Positions 44,334 to 52,338 of a stretch of 64,000 nt of DNA are shown here, piece by piece. The stretch spans positions 930,001 to 994,000 of the forward strand of contig NZ_BAABJW010000001.1 in the NCBI RefSeq assembly GCF_039543505.1, written 5' to 3'. Source of the stretch: Litoribaculum gwangyangense. GTDB lineage: Bacteria > Bacteroidota > Bacteroidia > Flavobacteriales > Flavobacteriaceae. The notes under the pieces are model-generated. The model was not told the DNA's origin and made no database searches. It worked only from the letters and a program-made list of their open reading frames with translations. Made by a program: the position numbers and the translations under genes. Position 1 is the stretch's first letter, and every line of letters begins with the position of its first letter.

Positions 44334-44963
44334 GTGAACATAACTTTTATCTTTTTTATAGGCTTAATAGTGGCGTTAATTGGGGTTGTGCCACCTGGGT
44401 TGTTAAACATGACGGCTGCCAAAATAAGCTTGAAAGAAGGCCATGTAAGAGGGGTTATGTTTTCTATAGGGGTTTGTGTCATCGTTATTATTCAAACTTA
44501 CATAGCAGCTATTTTTGCTCGTTATTTAAGCATGCATCCAGAGGTAATTGATATCCTTCAACGGGTAGCTTTTGTAATTTTTATTTTAATTTCTATTTAC
44601 TTTTTATTTATAGCAAAATCGCAACCTAAGCAACAACTCCAACCTAAAATAAGGAGCAAACACAGTCGTTTTTTTCAAGGAATGTTTTTATCCGCAATTA
44701 ACGTGTTTCCTATACCATATCAAGCTTACATGACCATCACCTTGGCTTCATTTGGTTGGTTAGATTTTAGTCATATAAGTATTGTTTCATATGTTTCTGG
44801 CGCTGTTATGGGGACGTTCGTTATGTTGTATATTTATATTTTCTTTTTTGAAAAAATACGAGAAAGATCTTTTACCTCACAAAAAAATATGAATTATATT
44901 ATAGGAGGAATCACTGGGATTATAGCTATTATTACGTTAATAAATATCATTAAAGAGATCTAA
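44334..44963 (+). CDS. LysE-family exporter
   Basis: The 209-residue protein has six membrane helices and the LysE/RhtB N-terminal pattern (FFIGLIVALIGVVPPGLLNM). It starts with GTG two bases after trmB. Members export amino acids or other small metabolites; the substrate is unknown. The middle loop QPKQQLQPKIRSKHSR is basic and cytoplasmic. The gene is part of the trmB-lysE-ATL run. Confidence 0.85.
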   Translation: MNITFIFFIGLIVALIGVVPPGLLNMTAAKISLKEGHVRGVMFSIGVCVIVIIQTYIAAIFARYLSMHPEVIDILQRVAFVIFILISIYFLFIAKSQPKQQLQPKIRSKHSRFFQGMFLSAINVFPIPYQAYMTITLASFGWLDFSHISIVSYVSGAVMGTFVMLYIYIFFFEKIRERSFTSQKNMNYIIGGITGIIAIITLINIIKEI

Positions 44964-44965
44964 AA

Positions 44966-45295
44966 ATGCAACCTGAAACCCTTAATTTTTTTGATAAAGT
45001 TTATGAGGTAGCAAAGCAAATTCCATTTGGGAGAGTGAGTAGTTATGGCGCAATTGCTAATTATCTTGGTGCAACAAGAAGCGCTCGAATGGTGGGTTAT
45101 GCTATGAATGGTTCTTCAGGTAAGGATGTGCCGGCACACCGCGTGGTTAATAAAAAAGGAATGCTCACTGGAAAGCATCATTTTGATGGTACTAATCTTA
45201 TGCAGCAACTATTGGAAAGTGAAGGTGTTGAAGTGATAGAAAACCAAATTCAAAACTTTCAAAAGGTTTTTTGGGATCCGGCAAAGGAATTGTAA
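44966..45295 (+). CDS. Alkyltransferase-like protein (ATL), MGMT fold without active-site Cys
   Basis: The 109-residue protein is the DNA-binding half of the O6-methylguanine-DNA methyltransferase fold: VAKQIPFGRVSSYGAIANYLG, then SARMVGYAMNG with the arginine finger, and PAHRVVNKKG. In methyltransferases this last motif is PCHRV, with Cys accepting the alkyl group. Here Ala57 stands in its place, so the protein cannot act as a suicide alkyltransferase. Known ATLs bind O6-alkylguanine and hand the lesion to nucleotide excision repair. The gene closes the trmB-lysE-ATL run. Confidence 0.9.
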   Translation: MQPETLNFFDKVYEVAKQIPFGRVSSYGAIANYLGATRSARMVGYAMNGSSGKDVPAHRVVNKKGMLTGKHHFDGTNLMQQLLESEGVEVIENQIQNFQKVFWDPAKEL

Positions 45296-45303
45296 TTTTT
45301 ATC

Positions 45304-46140
45304 TTAAAAGAAAAACCCAGTACCTAAAGTGACTGTAGAAAAATTTTGGTTGCCTATTCTAAGATGCTCATAACCTCCAATTATTTTAAATTGTTTAAAG
45401 TGATAATTCAATAAACCATTAAATTTATTTATGCTTTCATCATTTATTAGGGTTTGGTTATAGCTAACTTCTGCACTTATTGGTTTTGCTATAAACCATT
45501 CAGCGCCCAAGCCATAAGTAAAACCAAATTCATTTACAGAACCATCAATATAGGAAGCGCCCAAACCCCACCACGCATCAAATTTTTCAGAACGAACGCG
45601 ATAATATTTTGCAAGTGAAGTGTAAATAGCTAAATTATCATAACCAAAGTTAGGATTGTTTTCCCAAAGCTGTAAATAATCTCCTTCAATGGCAATTCTT
45701 TTTAAAAAATGCATTTCTAAATTTAGATGCATCCCCTTGAGTTTACTATTTTCAGAGATGTATCTTGTTGATAAATCCGTTCTAAAAAAGGTTATATCTT
45801 CACTCCAGTCATAAATGTAGTTGCCTTTGTTGGATTTATAATACGGATGTTTTGTAATGTAAGCGTTACTTGCCTTATTTTCCATTTCAAAAGGAGATTC
45901 AATAGCTACCGCATATATAGAGTAAGCAAAGGCTTGAACAATAATCTCGCCAACCACTTCTGTTAAAAAATCACCCTCAGAATTATGGTTATTTCGGCTA
46001 TTATTATGATTTGATTTCGTATTTTCAGTCGTCTTTTCCTTTTTTTTCAGGCTTTTCTCTGCCTTTTCAATTTTACTTTGTGAAAAACTGGATACTCCAA
46101 TAAAAAACAAAAAACAAATACTTAGTAAAATTCTTTTCAT
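45304..46140 (-). CDS. Putative outer-membrane beta-barrel protein
   Basis: The 278-residue protein has a signal peptide (1-20, ending SSFSQ), a very basic then Asn/His-rich stretch (about 22-55), and a C-terminal half built of alternating beta strands with aromatic ends (MHLNLEMHFLKRIAIEGDYLQ, WWGLGASYIDG, FTYGLGAEWFI, final TLGTGFFF). A terminal Phe is typical for outer-membrane barrels. I do not recognise a specific family. It is convergent with the ATL gene, eight bases apart. Confidence 0.6.
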   Translation of the reverse strand: MKRILLSICFLFFIGVSSFSQSKIEKAEKSLKKKEKTTENTKSNHNNSRNNHNSEGDFLTEVVGEIIVQAFAYSIYAVAIESPFEMENKASNAYITKHPYYKSNKGNYIYDWSEDITFFRTDLSTRYISENSKLKGMHLNLEMHFLKRIAIEGDYLQLWENNPNFGYDNLAIYTSLAKYYRVRSEKFDAWWGLGASYIDGSVNEFGFTYGLGAEWFIAKPISAEVSYNQTLINDESINKFNGLLNYHFKQFKIIGGYEHLRIGNQNFSTVTLGTGFFF

Positions 46141-46266
46141 TATAAATCAATCATAAAATTATGAAATAGTATAGCACACAAACCATACCATATTTATCAA
46201 TTGTTCTCATTAATAGTAACATAAATCATTTCAATTAAAGAACTTTAAATTGTAAAGAATTCAGTG

Positions 46267-46274
46267 TATATTTG
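46267..46274 (+). promoter_or_regulatory. -7 element upstream of the Mrp gene
   Basis: TATATTTG matches TAnnTTTG, 29 bases before the GTG start at 46304. Confidence 0.55.
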
Positions 46275-46303
46275 TACTTTAGAATTAATCTAAATTAGAT
46301 AAA

Positions 46304-47440
46304 GTGAAGCTGAACAAACAAGATATATTGAAGGCCCTAGAAACCATTACCGTTCCCGGTGAAGGACAAAATATGGTTGAAAGTGGAGCAGTTAAAAATG
46401 TAGTTACATTTGGTGATGAGGTGATTGTAGACATTACAATTAAAAACCCAAGTTTACAAGCTAAAAAGCGTACAGAAGTTGAAATACTTAAAACCATTCA
46501 TGAGCAGGTTTATGAAAAAGCTAAAATTACTGTAAACGTAAAAGTAGATGCACCTGCAAAACCAAAGGTTAATGTTATTAAAGGAAATCCTATTCCTGGG
46601 ATTCAAAATATTGTAGCTGTAGCATCGGGTAAAGGAGGTGTTGGAAAGTCTACTGTTACAGCCAATTTAGCAGTAACATTGGCTAAAATGGGATTTAAGG
46701 TTGGGGTTTTGGATGCTGATATTTATGGGCCATCTATCCCAATTATGTTTGATGTGGAAGCAGAAAAACCTTTGGCGATTAATGTTGAAGGAAAATCGAA
46801 AATGAAGCCCATTGAAAATTATGGGGTAAAAATATTATCCATCGGGTTTTTTACACAACCTAATCAAGCCGTCGTTTGGCGTGGTCCTATGGCCGCAAAA
46901 GCGCTAAATCAAATGATTTTTGATGCCTATTGGGGAGAACTCGATTTTTTACTCATTGATTTACCACCAGGAACAGGTGATATTCATTTGAGTATTATGC
47001 AATCTTTACCTATTACTGGCGCAGTAGTAGTAAGTACACCTCAAAACGTGGCATTAGCCGATGCTAAGAAAGGAGTAGCCATGTTTCAGCAAGAAAGTAT
47101 CAATGTACCCGTTTTAGGAATTATTGAAAATATGGCTTATTTTACGCCAGCGGAATTACCAGATAATAAATACTATATTTTCGGAAAAGAAGGTGCAAAA
47201 CATTTATCTGATGATTTGGATGTACCTTTTTTAGGAGAAATACCTTTGGTACAAAGCATTAGAGAAGCTGGAGATGTTGGGCGCCCTGCAGCTTTACAAA
47301 CAGCAACACCATTAGAGAAATCTTTTGAAGAATTAACAAAAAATGTAGTTCAGGAGGTAGTAAGGCGTAATGACGATTTACCGCCAACTGAGGCCATAAA
47401 AATAACAACCATGGCTGGTTGTTCAGCAATAAAAAAGTAG
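46304..47440 (+). CDS. Mrp/NBP35-family iron-sulfur cluster carrier ATPase
   Basis: The 378-residue protein has an N-terminal MIP18/DUF59 domain (about 1-85) and a P-loop NTPase with the deviant Walker A GKGGVGKST at 109-117, LDADIYGPSIP, and LIDLPPGTGDIHLS. Mrp proteins carry Fe-S clusters to apoproteins. The paired Cys usually found after IENM is missing: the segment reads IENMAYFTPAELPDNKYYIFG. This form is, as I recall, common in Bacteroidetes. The start is GTG. A NifU-domain gene follows three bases later, strengthening the Fe-S role. Confidence 0.9.
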   Translation: MKLNKQDILKALETITVPGEGQNMVESGAVKNVVTFGDEVIVDITIKNPSLQAKKRTEVEILKTIHEQVYEKAKITVNVKVDAPAKPKVNVIKGNPIPGIQNIVAVASGKGGVGKSTVTANLAVTLAKMGFKVGVLDADIYGPSIPIMFDVEAEKPLAINVEGKSKMKPIENYGVKILSIGFFTQPNQAVVWRGPMAAKALNQMIFDAYWGELDFLLIDLPPGTGDIHLSIMQSLPITGAVVVSTPQNVALADAKKGVAMFQQESINVPVLGIIENMAYFTPAELPDNKYYIFGKEGAKHLSDDLDVPFLGEIPLVQSIREAGDVGRPAALQTATPLEKSFEELTKNVVQEVVRRNDDLPPTEAIKITTMAGCSAIKK

Positions 47441-47443
47441 CTT

Positions 47444-47686
47444 ATGAGTACAGAAGAGGTTAGGTTAAATGTTGAAAAAGCCTTAGACGAAATACGTCCG
47501 TTTTTACAAAGTGATGGTGGGGATATTTCATTAATGTCAATAGAAGAGAATGACACACTTGTAAAAGTTAAATTACAAGGAGCATGTGTTGGTTGTAGTG
47601 TCAATCAAATGACCCTAAAATCTGGTGTGGAAATGACTATTAAAAAGTATGTTCCACAAATAGAGCATGTTATTAATATAGACTAA
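47444..47686 (+). CDS. NifU-domain Fe-S scaffold protein (Nfu type)
   Basis: The 80-residue protein is a single NifU C-terminal domain with LQSDGGDISLM and the cluster-binding pair C48-V-G-C51 in GACVGCSVNQMTLKSGVE. Nfu proteins hold or transfer [4Fe-4S] clusters. Three bases behind the Mrp gene, it likely works with it. The Fe-S enzymes encoded downstream (nifJ, rnfB, rnfC) are possible customers. Confidence 0.93.
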   Translation: MSTEEVRLNVEKALDEIRPFLQSDGGDISLMSIEENDTLVKVKLQGACVGCSVNQMTLKSGVEMTIKKYVPQIEHVINID

Positions 47687-47709
47687 ACGTTTGGTAAAGT
47701 TTAGGCTAT

Positions 47710-48084
47710 TTAAAGGATTTTTTCTCTTCTTAGAAAAGTATCTAAACTATCTGCAATATCGAAACAACTGCTCACTTTCGATACTTCGTTGCAATAAACA
47801 TTTTCTAAATTATGTGATTTACATTGAAAATCAGAGAAGTCGATTTTTTCAAATTTTTTGTTCACTTTTATACATTGTTCATAAAGAGTACTAACGGTTT
47901 TGAAACCAATTGGATCAATTCCACTTTTTAATAGATATCCTTTCAAATAGTTTTCGATTGCTCTTTGAGAATTTTTGCAAACAGAATAAGATACAATATC
48001 TTCTTCAGGTCTATAAAGTTCTTTGTTGGCCTCATTTAATTTATCAACAGCTTCCTTGAATAATTTTTTTGCTTCAGTTTCCAT
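47710..48084 (-). CDS. Orphan HEPN-domain protein
   Basis: The 124-residue all-helical protein has the HEPN pattern: EAVDKLNEANKEL, KNSQRAIENYLKGYLLKSG and TVSTLYEQCIKVN, ending with a helix SCFDIADSLDTFLRRE. HEPN proteins usually pair with a nucleotidyltransferase (MNT) in toxin-antitoxin modules or act as RNases through an R-x(4-6)-H motif. I see neither that motif nor an MNT gene nearby. It sits between nifU and the nifJ terminator with no obvious partner. Confidence 0.7.
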   Translation of the reverse strand: METEAKKLFKEAVDKLNEANKELYRPEEDIVSYSVCKNSQRAIENYLKGYLLKSGIDPIGFKTVSTLYEQCIKVNKKFEKIDFSDFQCKSHNLENVYCNEVSKVSSCFDIADSLDTFLRREKIL

Positions 48085-48155
48085 TTTTTTAATTTAAAGT
48101 TTTAAATCTCCATACCTTTAGAAAACTTAATTTTCAAGGTTTTCCGTCAAAAGTG

Positions 48156-48192
48156 TAAAAACATCTATTTCTAAATGAAATAGATGTTTTTA
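48156..48192 (-). terminator. Strong intrinsic terminator after nifJ
   Basis: A 16-bp perfect stem (48156-48171 with 48177-48192) has a five-base loop and a T-rich side on the minus strand, beginning nine bases past the nifJ stop. It separates the nifJ operon from the HEPN gene. Confidence 0.92.
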
Positions 48193-48200
48193 CTAATTAT

Positions 48201-51200
48201 TTACATATTTCTATATAGTTCTAACCGCTCCCATTTAGTGTTAACCTCTTCTTGAGCTTCTTCAAGTAATGCAGCTCCTAATACTTTATCATCCTTTACA
48301 ACTCTTTTAAATCGAGTTTCATTATACATGAAATCACTAAGTGGAATACTAGGTGCTTTAGAGTCTAATTTGAACTTTTTACCTTTAGGCTTGGAAGGGT
48401 CAAATCTAAATAAAGGCCAGTATCCTGCTTCGACAGCTTTTTCTTGATGTAAAGCACCATCTTTTAAATCATAACCATGTTCTCCACAATGTGAATAAGC
48501 GACTATTAATGATGGGCCTGGATAAGCTTGAGCTTCTTCAATGGCTTTTAAAGTTTGTAAATCTTTAGCGCCTAAAGCAACTTGTGCTACATATACATTA
48601 CCGTAGGAGATAGCTTGTAATCCCAGACTTTTCTTGCCAGTTCTTTTTCCAGATACTGAGAACTTTGCACTCGCCCCTAGAGGTGTAGCTTTAGACGTTT
48701 GGCCACCAGTATTAGAATAAACTTCGGTGTCTAAAACCATAATATTAATATCTTCTCCAGATGCTAATACATGATCTACACCACCATATCCTATATCGTA
48801 AGCCCAACCGTCACCACCAAGAATCCATACAGATTTTCTTCTTAAATATTCGGTCAATTGATTTAACCTAACAGCTTTATCATTATTTGGTAGTTTAGTT
48901 AACCTTTCTTTTAGATTTTGAATTTGCTCGTTTTTATCTTTTTTCTGTGCTTCTGTCTCTTCAGCATTATTTAAAATAGCGTCTACAAGATCACTACCAA
49001 CAGTTTCTTCTAACGATTTTAATAAATCTATAGCTATTTCTTGTTTTTTGCTTAATGCCAATTTCATTCCTAAACCAAATTCTGCATTGTCCTCAAATAA
49101 CGAATTTGCCCAAGCAGGACCTCTGCCAAGTTCATTGGTTTTATATGGTGTTGTAGGTAAATTGCCTCCATAAATTGAAGAACAACCTGTTGCATTTGCA
49201 ATTAAAATACTGTCGCCATATAATTGGGTTAACATTTTAATATAAGGTGTTTCTCCACATCCAGAGCATGCTCCTGAGAATTCAAATAATGGTTCTAAAA
49301 ATTGTGAGCCTTTTACATTGGTTATTTGTAGAGCTGTTCTATCATAATTTGGAAGATTTACAAAATAATCCCAATTAGCATTTTCCTCAGCCTCAACATC
49401 TAATTTTTTCCTCATATTAATGGCTTTGAAATCTTCAATTTCTTTGCTTTCTGCTGGACAAACAGCCACACAAAGATCGCAACCTGTACAGTCTTCTGGG
49501 GATACTTGTAATATATAAGATTCAGTATCACTTGTAAATGGTCTTCCTTTAGCCGCAACAGTTTTTAATGATGCCGGAGCGCCAACTAATTCATCATTTA
49601 GAACGACTTTGGCTCTTATCGCTGCATGCGGACAAATGGCAACACATTTATTACATTGAGTACATAAATCTTTATCGTCCCAAACTGGAATAAAATCAGC
49701 TATTCCCCGCTTTTCATATTGTGTTGTACCTGTTGGGAATGTGCCATCTACAGGAAAAGCACTTACTGGTAATTCATCACCTCTACCGGCCAAGATTTTC
49801 CCTAAAACTTCTAAAACAAATGGATCGTCTGTTCCAGTCATCATAGGTTTTAGGTTTCTATCATTTGTTATTGTTTTAGGATATTCTACTTTTTGAAGAT
49901 TTTGAAGTGACTTATCAACAGCATTAAAATTCATCTGAACAACCTTATCTCCTTTATGAGAATATGATTTTACAATGGCATCTTTAATTTTCTGAATAGC
50001 TTCATCTTTAGGTAATACCCCTGAAATAGCAAAGAAGCAGGTTTGTAAAACCGTATTGGTTCTTTTCCCTAAATTGGCTTCTTGAGCCACTTTTGAGGCA
50101 TCAATTACATAGAAATCTAATTTGTTTTTTACAATTTCTTCTTGCATTTTTTGAGGCAATTTTCCCCATATATCATCCTTAGAAAAAGGAGAATTCAACA
50201 AAAAAGTACCACCTTTTTTAATAGTTTTTAAGATATCATATTTTTCAATGAAATTAAATTGGTGACAAGCAATAAAGTCTGCTTTATGAATTAAATAGGT
50301 TGAATAAATAGGTTGAGGTCCAAAACGTAAATGTGACACCGTTTGAGCACCAGCTTTTTTAGAATCATATACGAAATAACCTTGTACATAATTATCAGTT
50401 GTTTCACCAATAATTTTAATAGAATTTTTGTTAGCACCAACAGTACCATCAGAACCTAAACCAAAGAACATGCAGTTAAATGTGGTTTTAACAGTTTGTA
50501 GCCGTTCTCCAATTTCTAAACTTGTATTTGAAACATCATCATTAATACCTATAGTAAAATGATTTTTTGGTTTTTCCTTATCTAGTTCATCGTAAATGGC
50601 CTTAACCATTGCTGGATCAAATTCTTTTGAAGATAATCCATAACGACCACCAATAATTTTTGGCATCTCTCTGTTGCTTTCAGCGAATGCTGTAACTACA
50701 TCTAAATATAATGGTTCACCAGCGCTACCAGGTTCTTTGGTTCTGTCTAAAACAGCTACTTTTTTAACGGTCTTTGGCAGTGCATCAATAAAATGGCTTA
50801 CCGAAAATGGTCTGAATAAGCGCACAATTAAGGCTCCAACTTTTTCACCATTTTTCACCATGGTATCTACGGCTTCCATGACAGGACCTTGGCCAGATCC
50901 CATAATTATTATAATTTTTTCTGCTTCTGGATGTCCTATATAGTCGAACAATTCATATTTACGATCAGTATGTTTATAAAATTCGTTCATTGTTTCTTGA
51001 ACAATTTTCGGTATTTTACTGTAAAACAAATTGGCAGCTTCTCTAGATTGAAAAAAGACATCTGGATTTTGAGACGTACCTCTTACTACAGGATGATCAG
51101 GATCTAAGGATCTTTTTTTATGGTCCATTACTTTATCATCAGGCATCATAGCTTTAATGATATCATCTGGAATGGCATCAATTTTAGAAATTTCATGAGA

Positions 51201-51734
51201 GGTTCTAAAACCATCAAAAATATTTAAAAATGGTATTCTAGATTTTAATGTAGATACTTGGGCTATTAATGCAAAATCTTGTGCTTCTTGAACAGAGCCA
51301 CCAAATAGCATAGAAAAACCAGTTTGTCTAGTTGCCATAACATCAGAATGATCTCCAAAAATTGATAAGGCATGTGTTGCAACCGTTCTAGCTGCCACAT
51401 GAATAACAGAAGGAAGTAATTCGCCTGCTATTTTATACATATTTGGTATCATTAATAGTAAACCTTGTGATGCTGTAAAAGTGGTAGTTAAAGCACCAGC
51501 TTGTAAAGAACCATGAACAGCGCCAGCGGCACCACCTTCGCTTTGCATTTCTACAATTCTGGGAATATTTCCCCAAATATTTTTCTCGCCGTTTGAACTA
51601 AATACATCTACATGCTCTCCCATTGGTGAAGCAGGAGTTATAGGGTATATCGCACAGACCTCATTAGTTTTATGCGCTACGCGAGCAACGGCTTCATTGG
51701 CATCGCAAATCAGTTTTGGAAATTTTTTCTTCAT
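48201..51734 (-). CDS. nifJ: Pyruvate:ferredoxin (flavodoxin) oxidoreductase, single chain
   Basis: The enzyme oxidises pyruvate and CoA to acetyl-CoA and CO2 and reduces ferredoxin. From ATG 51734 it has 1177 residues, the normal length. In order: pyrimidine-binding domain (ICDANEAVARVAHKTNEVCAI with YPITPASPMGEHVD), transketolase-like domain II (MGSGQGPVMEAVD), gamma domain (GLGSDGTVGANKNSIKIIGE), and two [4Fe-4S] motifs (CTQCNKCVAICP and CTGCDLCVAVCP). The TPP-binding domain ends it (GDGWAYDIGYGGVDHVLASG, EVYSNTGGQTSKATP), with an extra cluster Cys in ACSGCGETPY. It lies 104 bases behind its ferredoxin gene. PFORs are oxygen-sensitive, so this points to life at low oxygen. Confidence 0.96.
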   Translation of the reverse strand: MKKKFPKLICDANEAVARVAHKTNEVCAIYPITPASPMGEHVDVFSSNGEKNIWGNIPRIVEMQSEGGAAGAVHGSLQAGALTTTFTASQGLLLMIPNMYKIAGELLPSVIHVAARTVATHALSIFGDHSDVMATRQTGFSMLFGGSVQEAQDFALIAQVSTLKSRIPFLNIFDGFRTSHEISKIDAIPDDIIKAMMPDDKVMDHKKRSLDPDHPVVRGTSQNPDVFFQSREAANLFYSKIPKIVQETMNEFYKHTDRKYELFDYIGHPEAEKIIIIMGSGQGPVMEAVDTMVKNGEKVGALIVRLFRPFSVSHFIDALPKTVKKVAVLDRTKEPGSAGEPLYLDVVTAFAESNREMPKIIGGRYGLSSKEFDPAMVKAIYDELDKEKPKNHFTIGINDDVSNTSLEIGERLQTVKTTFNCMFFGLGSDGTVGANKNSIKIIGETTDNYVQGYFVYDSKKAGAQTVSHLRFGPQPIYSTYLIHKADFIACHQFNFIEKYDILKTIKKGGTFLLNSPFSKDDIWGKLPQKMQEEIVKNKLDFYVIDASKVAQEANLGKRTNTVLQTCFFAISGVLPKDEAIQKIKDAIVKSYSHKGDKVVQMNFNAVDKSLQNLQKVEYPKTITNDRNLKPMMTGTDDPFVLEVLGKILAGRGDELPVSAFPVDGTFPTGTTQYEKRGIADFIPVWDDKDLCTQCNKCVAICPHAAIRAKVVLNDELVGAPASLKTVAAKGRPFTSDTESYILQVSPEDCTGCDLCVAVCPAESKEIEDFKAINMRKKLDVEAEENANWDYFVNLPNYDRTALQITNVKGSQFLEPLFEFSGACSGCGETPYIKMLTQLYGDSILIANATGCSSIYGGNLPTTPYKTNELGRGPAWANSLFEDNAEFGLGMKLALSKKQEIAIDLLKSLEETVGSDLVDAILNNAEETEAQKKDKNEQIQNLKERLTKLPNNDKAVRLNQLTEYLRRKSVWILGGDGWAYDIGYGGVDHVLASGEDINIMVLDTEVYSNTGGQTSKATPLGASAKFSVSGKRTGKKSLGLQAISYGNVYVAQVALGAKDLQTLKAIEEAQAYPGPSLIVAYSHCGEHGYDLKDGALHQEKAVEAGYWPLFRFDPSKPKGKKFKLDSKAPSIPLSDFMYNETRFKRVVKDDKVLGAALLEEAQEEVNTKWERLELYRNM

Positions 51735-51838
51735 AATGAATAAATTATAATTAAAAACCATCTTCGTATGAAAAGAGTTTCAATGGTTTTAATTTTTTAA
51801 GAATATATATAGTAAAAAACTTGGTTATTAAGTGGTTG

Positions 51839-52189
51839 TTATTCACCGTGTAACCAAGCTTTTTTTAGTAATAATTCATCTTCTGTTTCAACATGATTCT
51901 CATCTATGATACAACAATCTACTGGACAAACCGAAGCACATTGAGGTTCATCATGAAAACCTTTACATTCAGTACACTTGTCGGGAACTATATAGTAAAA
52001 TTCATCTGAAATCGGATCATTTTGTGCATCGGCATCAATTTCTTCTCCATTTAGAGATGTAATTAATCCACTTAAAGATGTTTCATCAGAATAAGACCAT
52101 TCTTGGTCTGGTTCGTAAATTGCATTGTTTGGACATTCTGCAATACAAGCATCACAATTGATGCATTCCTCTGTTATAATGATAGCCAT
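51839..52189 (-). CDS. 2[4Fe-4S] ferredoxin with acidic insertion
   Basis: The 116-residue protein has cluster motif I CINCDACIAECP near residues 9-20. A roughly 50-residue acidic stretch with Trp and Tyr follows (from NNAIYEPDQEW to FYYIVPDK), then cluster motif II CTECKGFHDEPQCASVCP, in which eight residues separate the second and third Cys. That spacing and the C-terminal helix resemble Alvin-type ferredoxins of very low potential. It is the first gene before nifJ on the same strand and divergent from korA, so it is a natural electron acceptor for both oxidoreductases. Confidence 0.88.
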   Translation of the reverse strand: MAIIITEECINCDACIAECPNNAIYEPDQEWSYSDETSLSGLITSLNGEEIDADAQNDPISDEFYYIVPDKCTECKGFHDEPQCASVCPVDCCIIDENHVETEDELLLKKAWLHGE

Positions 52190-52217
52190 AGTTATCTGTT
52201 TTTATGATAATTATGAG

Positions 52218-52225
52218 TAAAATTA
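52218..52225 (-). promoter_or_regulatory. Candidate -7 element of the ferredoxin-nifJ operon
   Basis: The minus strand reads TAATTTTA, a TAnnTTTG variant with final A, 29 bases before the ferredoxin ATG. Its near edge is 29.5 bases from the centre of the palindrome at 52241-52268, the same distance as the korA element on the other side. Confidence 0.45.
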
Positions 52226-52240
52226 ATTTTTTATGACCAC

Positions 52241-52268
52241 TTTTTATATGATAAAAATCATATAAAAA
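52241..52268. promoter_or_regulatory. Perfect 12-bp inverted repeat with CRP/FNR-type core between the nifJ and korAB operons
   Basis: Arms TTTTTATATGAT (52241-52252) and ATCATATAAAAA (52257-52268) are perfectly complementary around AAAA. The core ATGAT-N4-ATCAT contains TGA-N6-TCA, the half-site layout of the CRP/FNR family, and differs from the FNR consensus TTGAT-N4-ATCAA by one base per half. Its centre falls about 41 bases before the predicted transcription start of each divergent operon. It is unlikely to be a terminator because it lies upstream of both genes. Confidence 0.65.
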
Positions 52269-52283
52269 TCTAAAAACAGAAAC

Positions 52284-52291
52284 TATATTTG
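52284..52291 (+). promoter_or_regulatory. -7 element of korAB
   Basis: TATATTTG matches TAnnTTTG exactly, 47 bases before the korA ATG. No TTTG -33 box is seen at the usual spacing; the inverted repeat occupies that place. Confidence 0.6.
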
Positions 52292-52338
52292 GTAGTATTA
52301 ACTTCAATTTTTGATACTAAAATATTATATCTAAAATT

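Noticed and set aside
51754..51790. Inverted repeat AAAACCAT/ATGGTTTT between the ferredoxin gene and nifJ
   Set aside because: The stem is only 8 bp with a 21-base loop. It could weakly attenuate transcription into nifJ, but this is not strong enough to call a terminator or operator.
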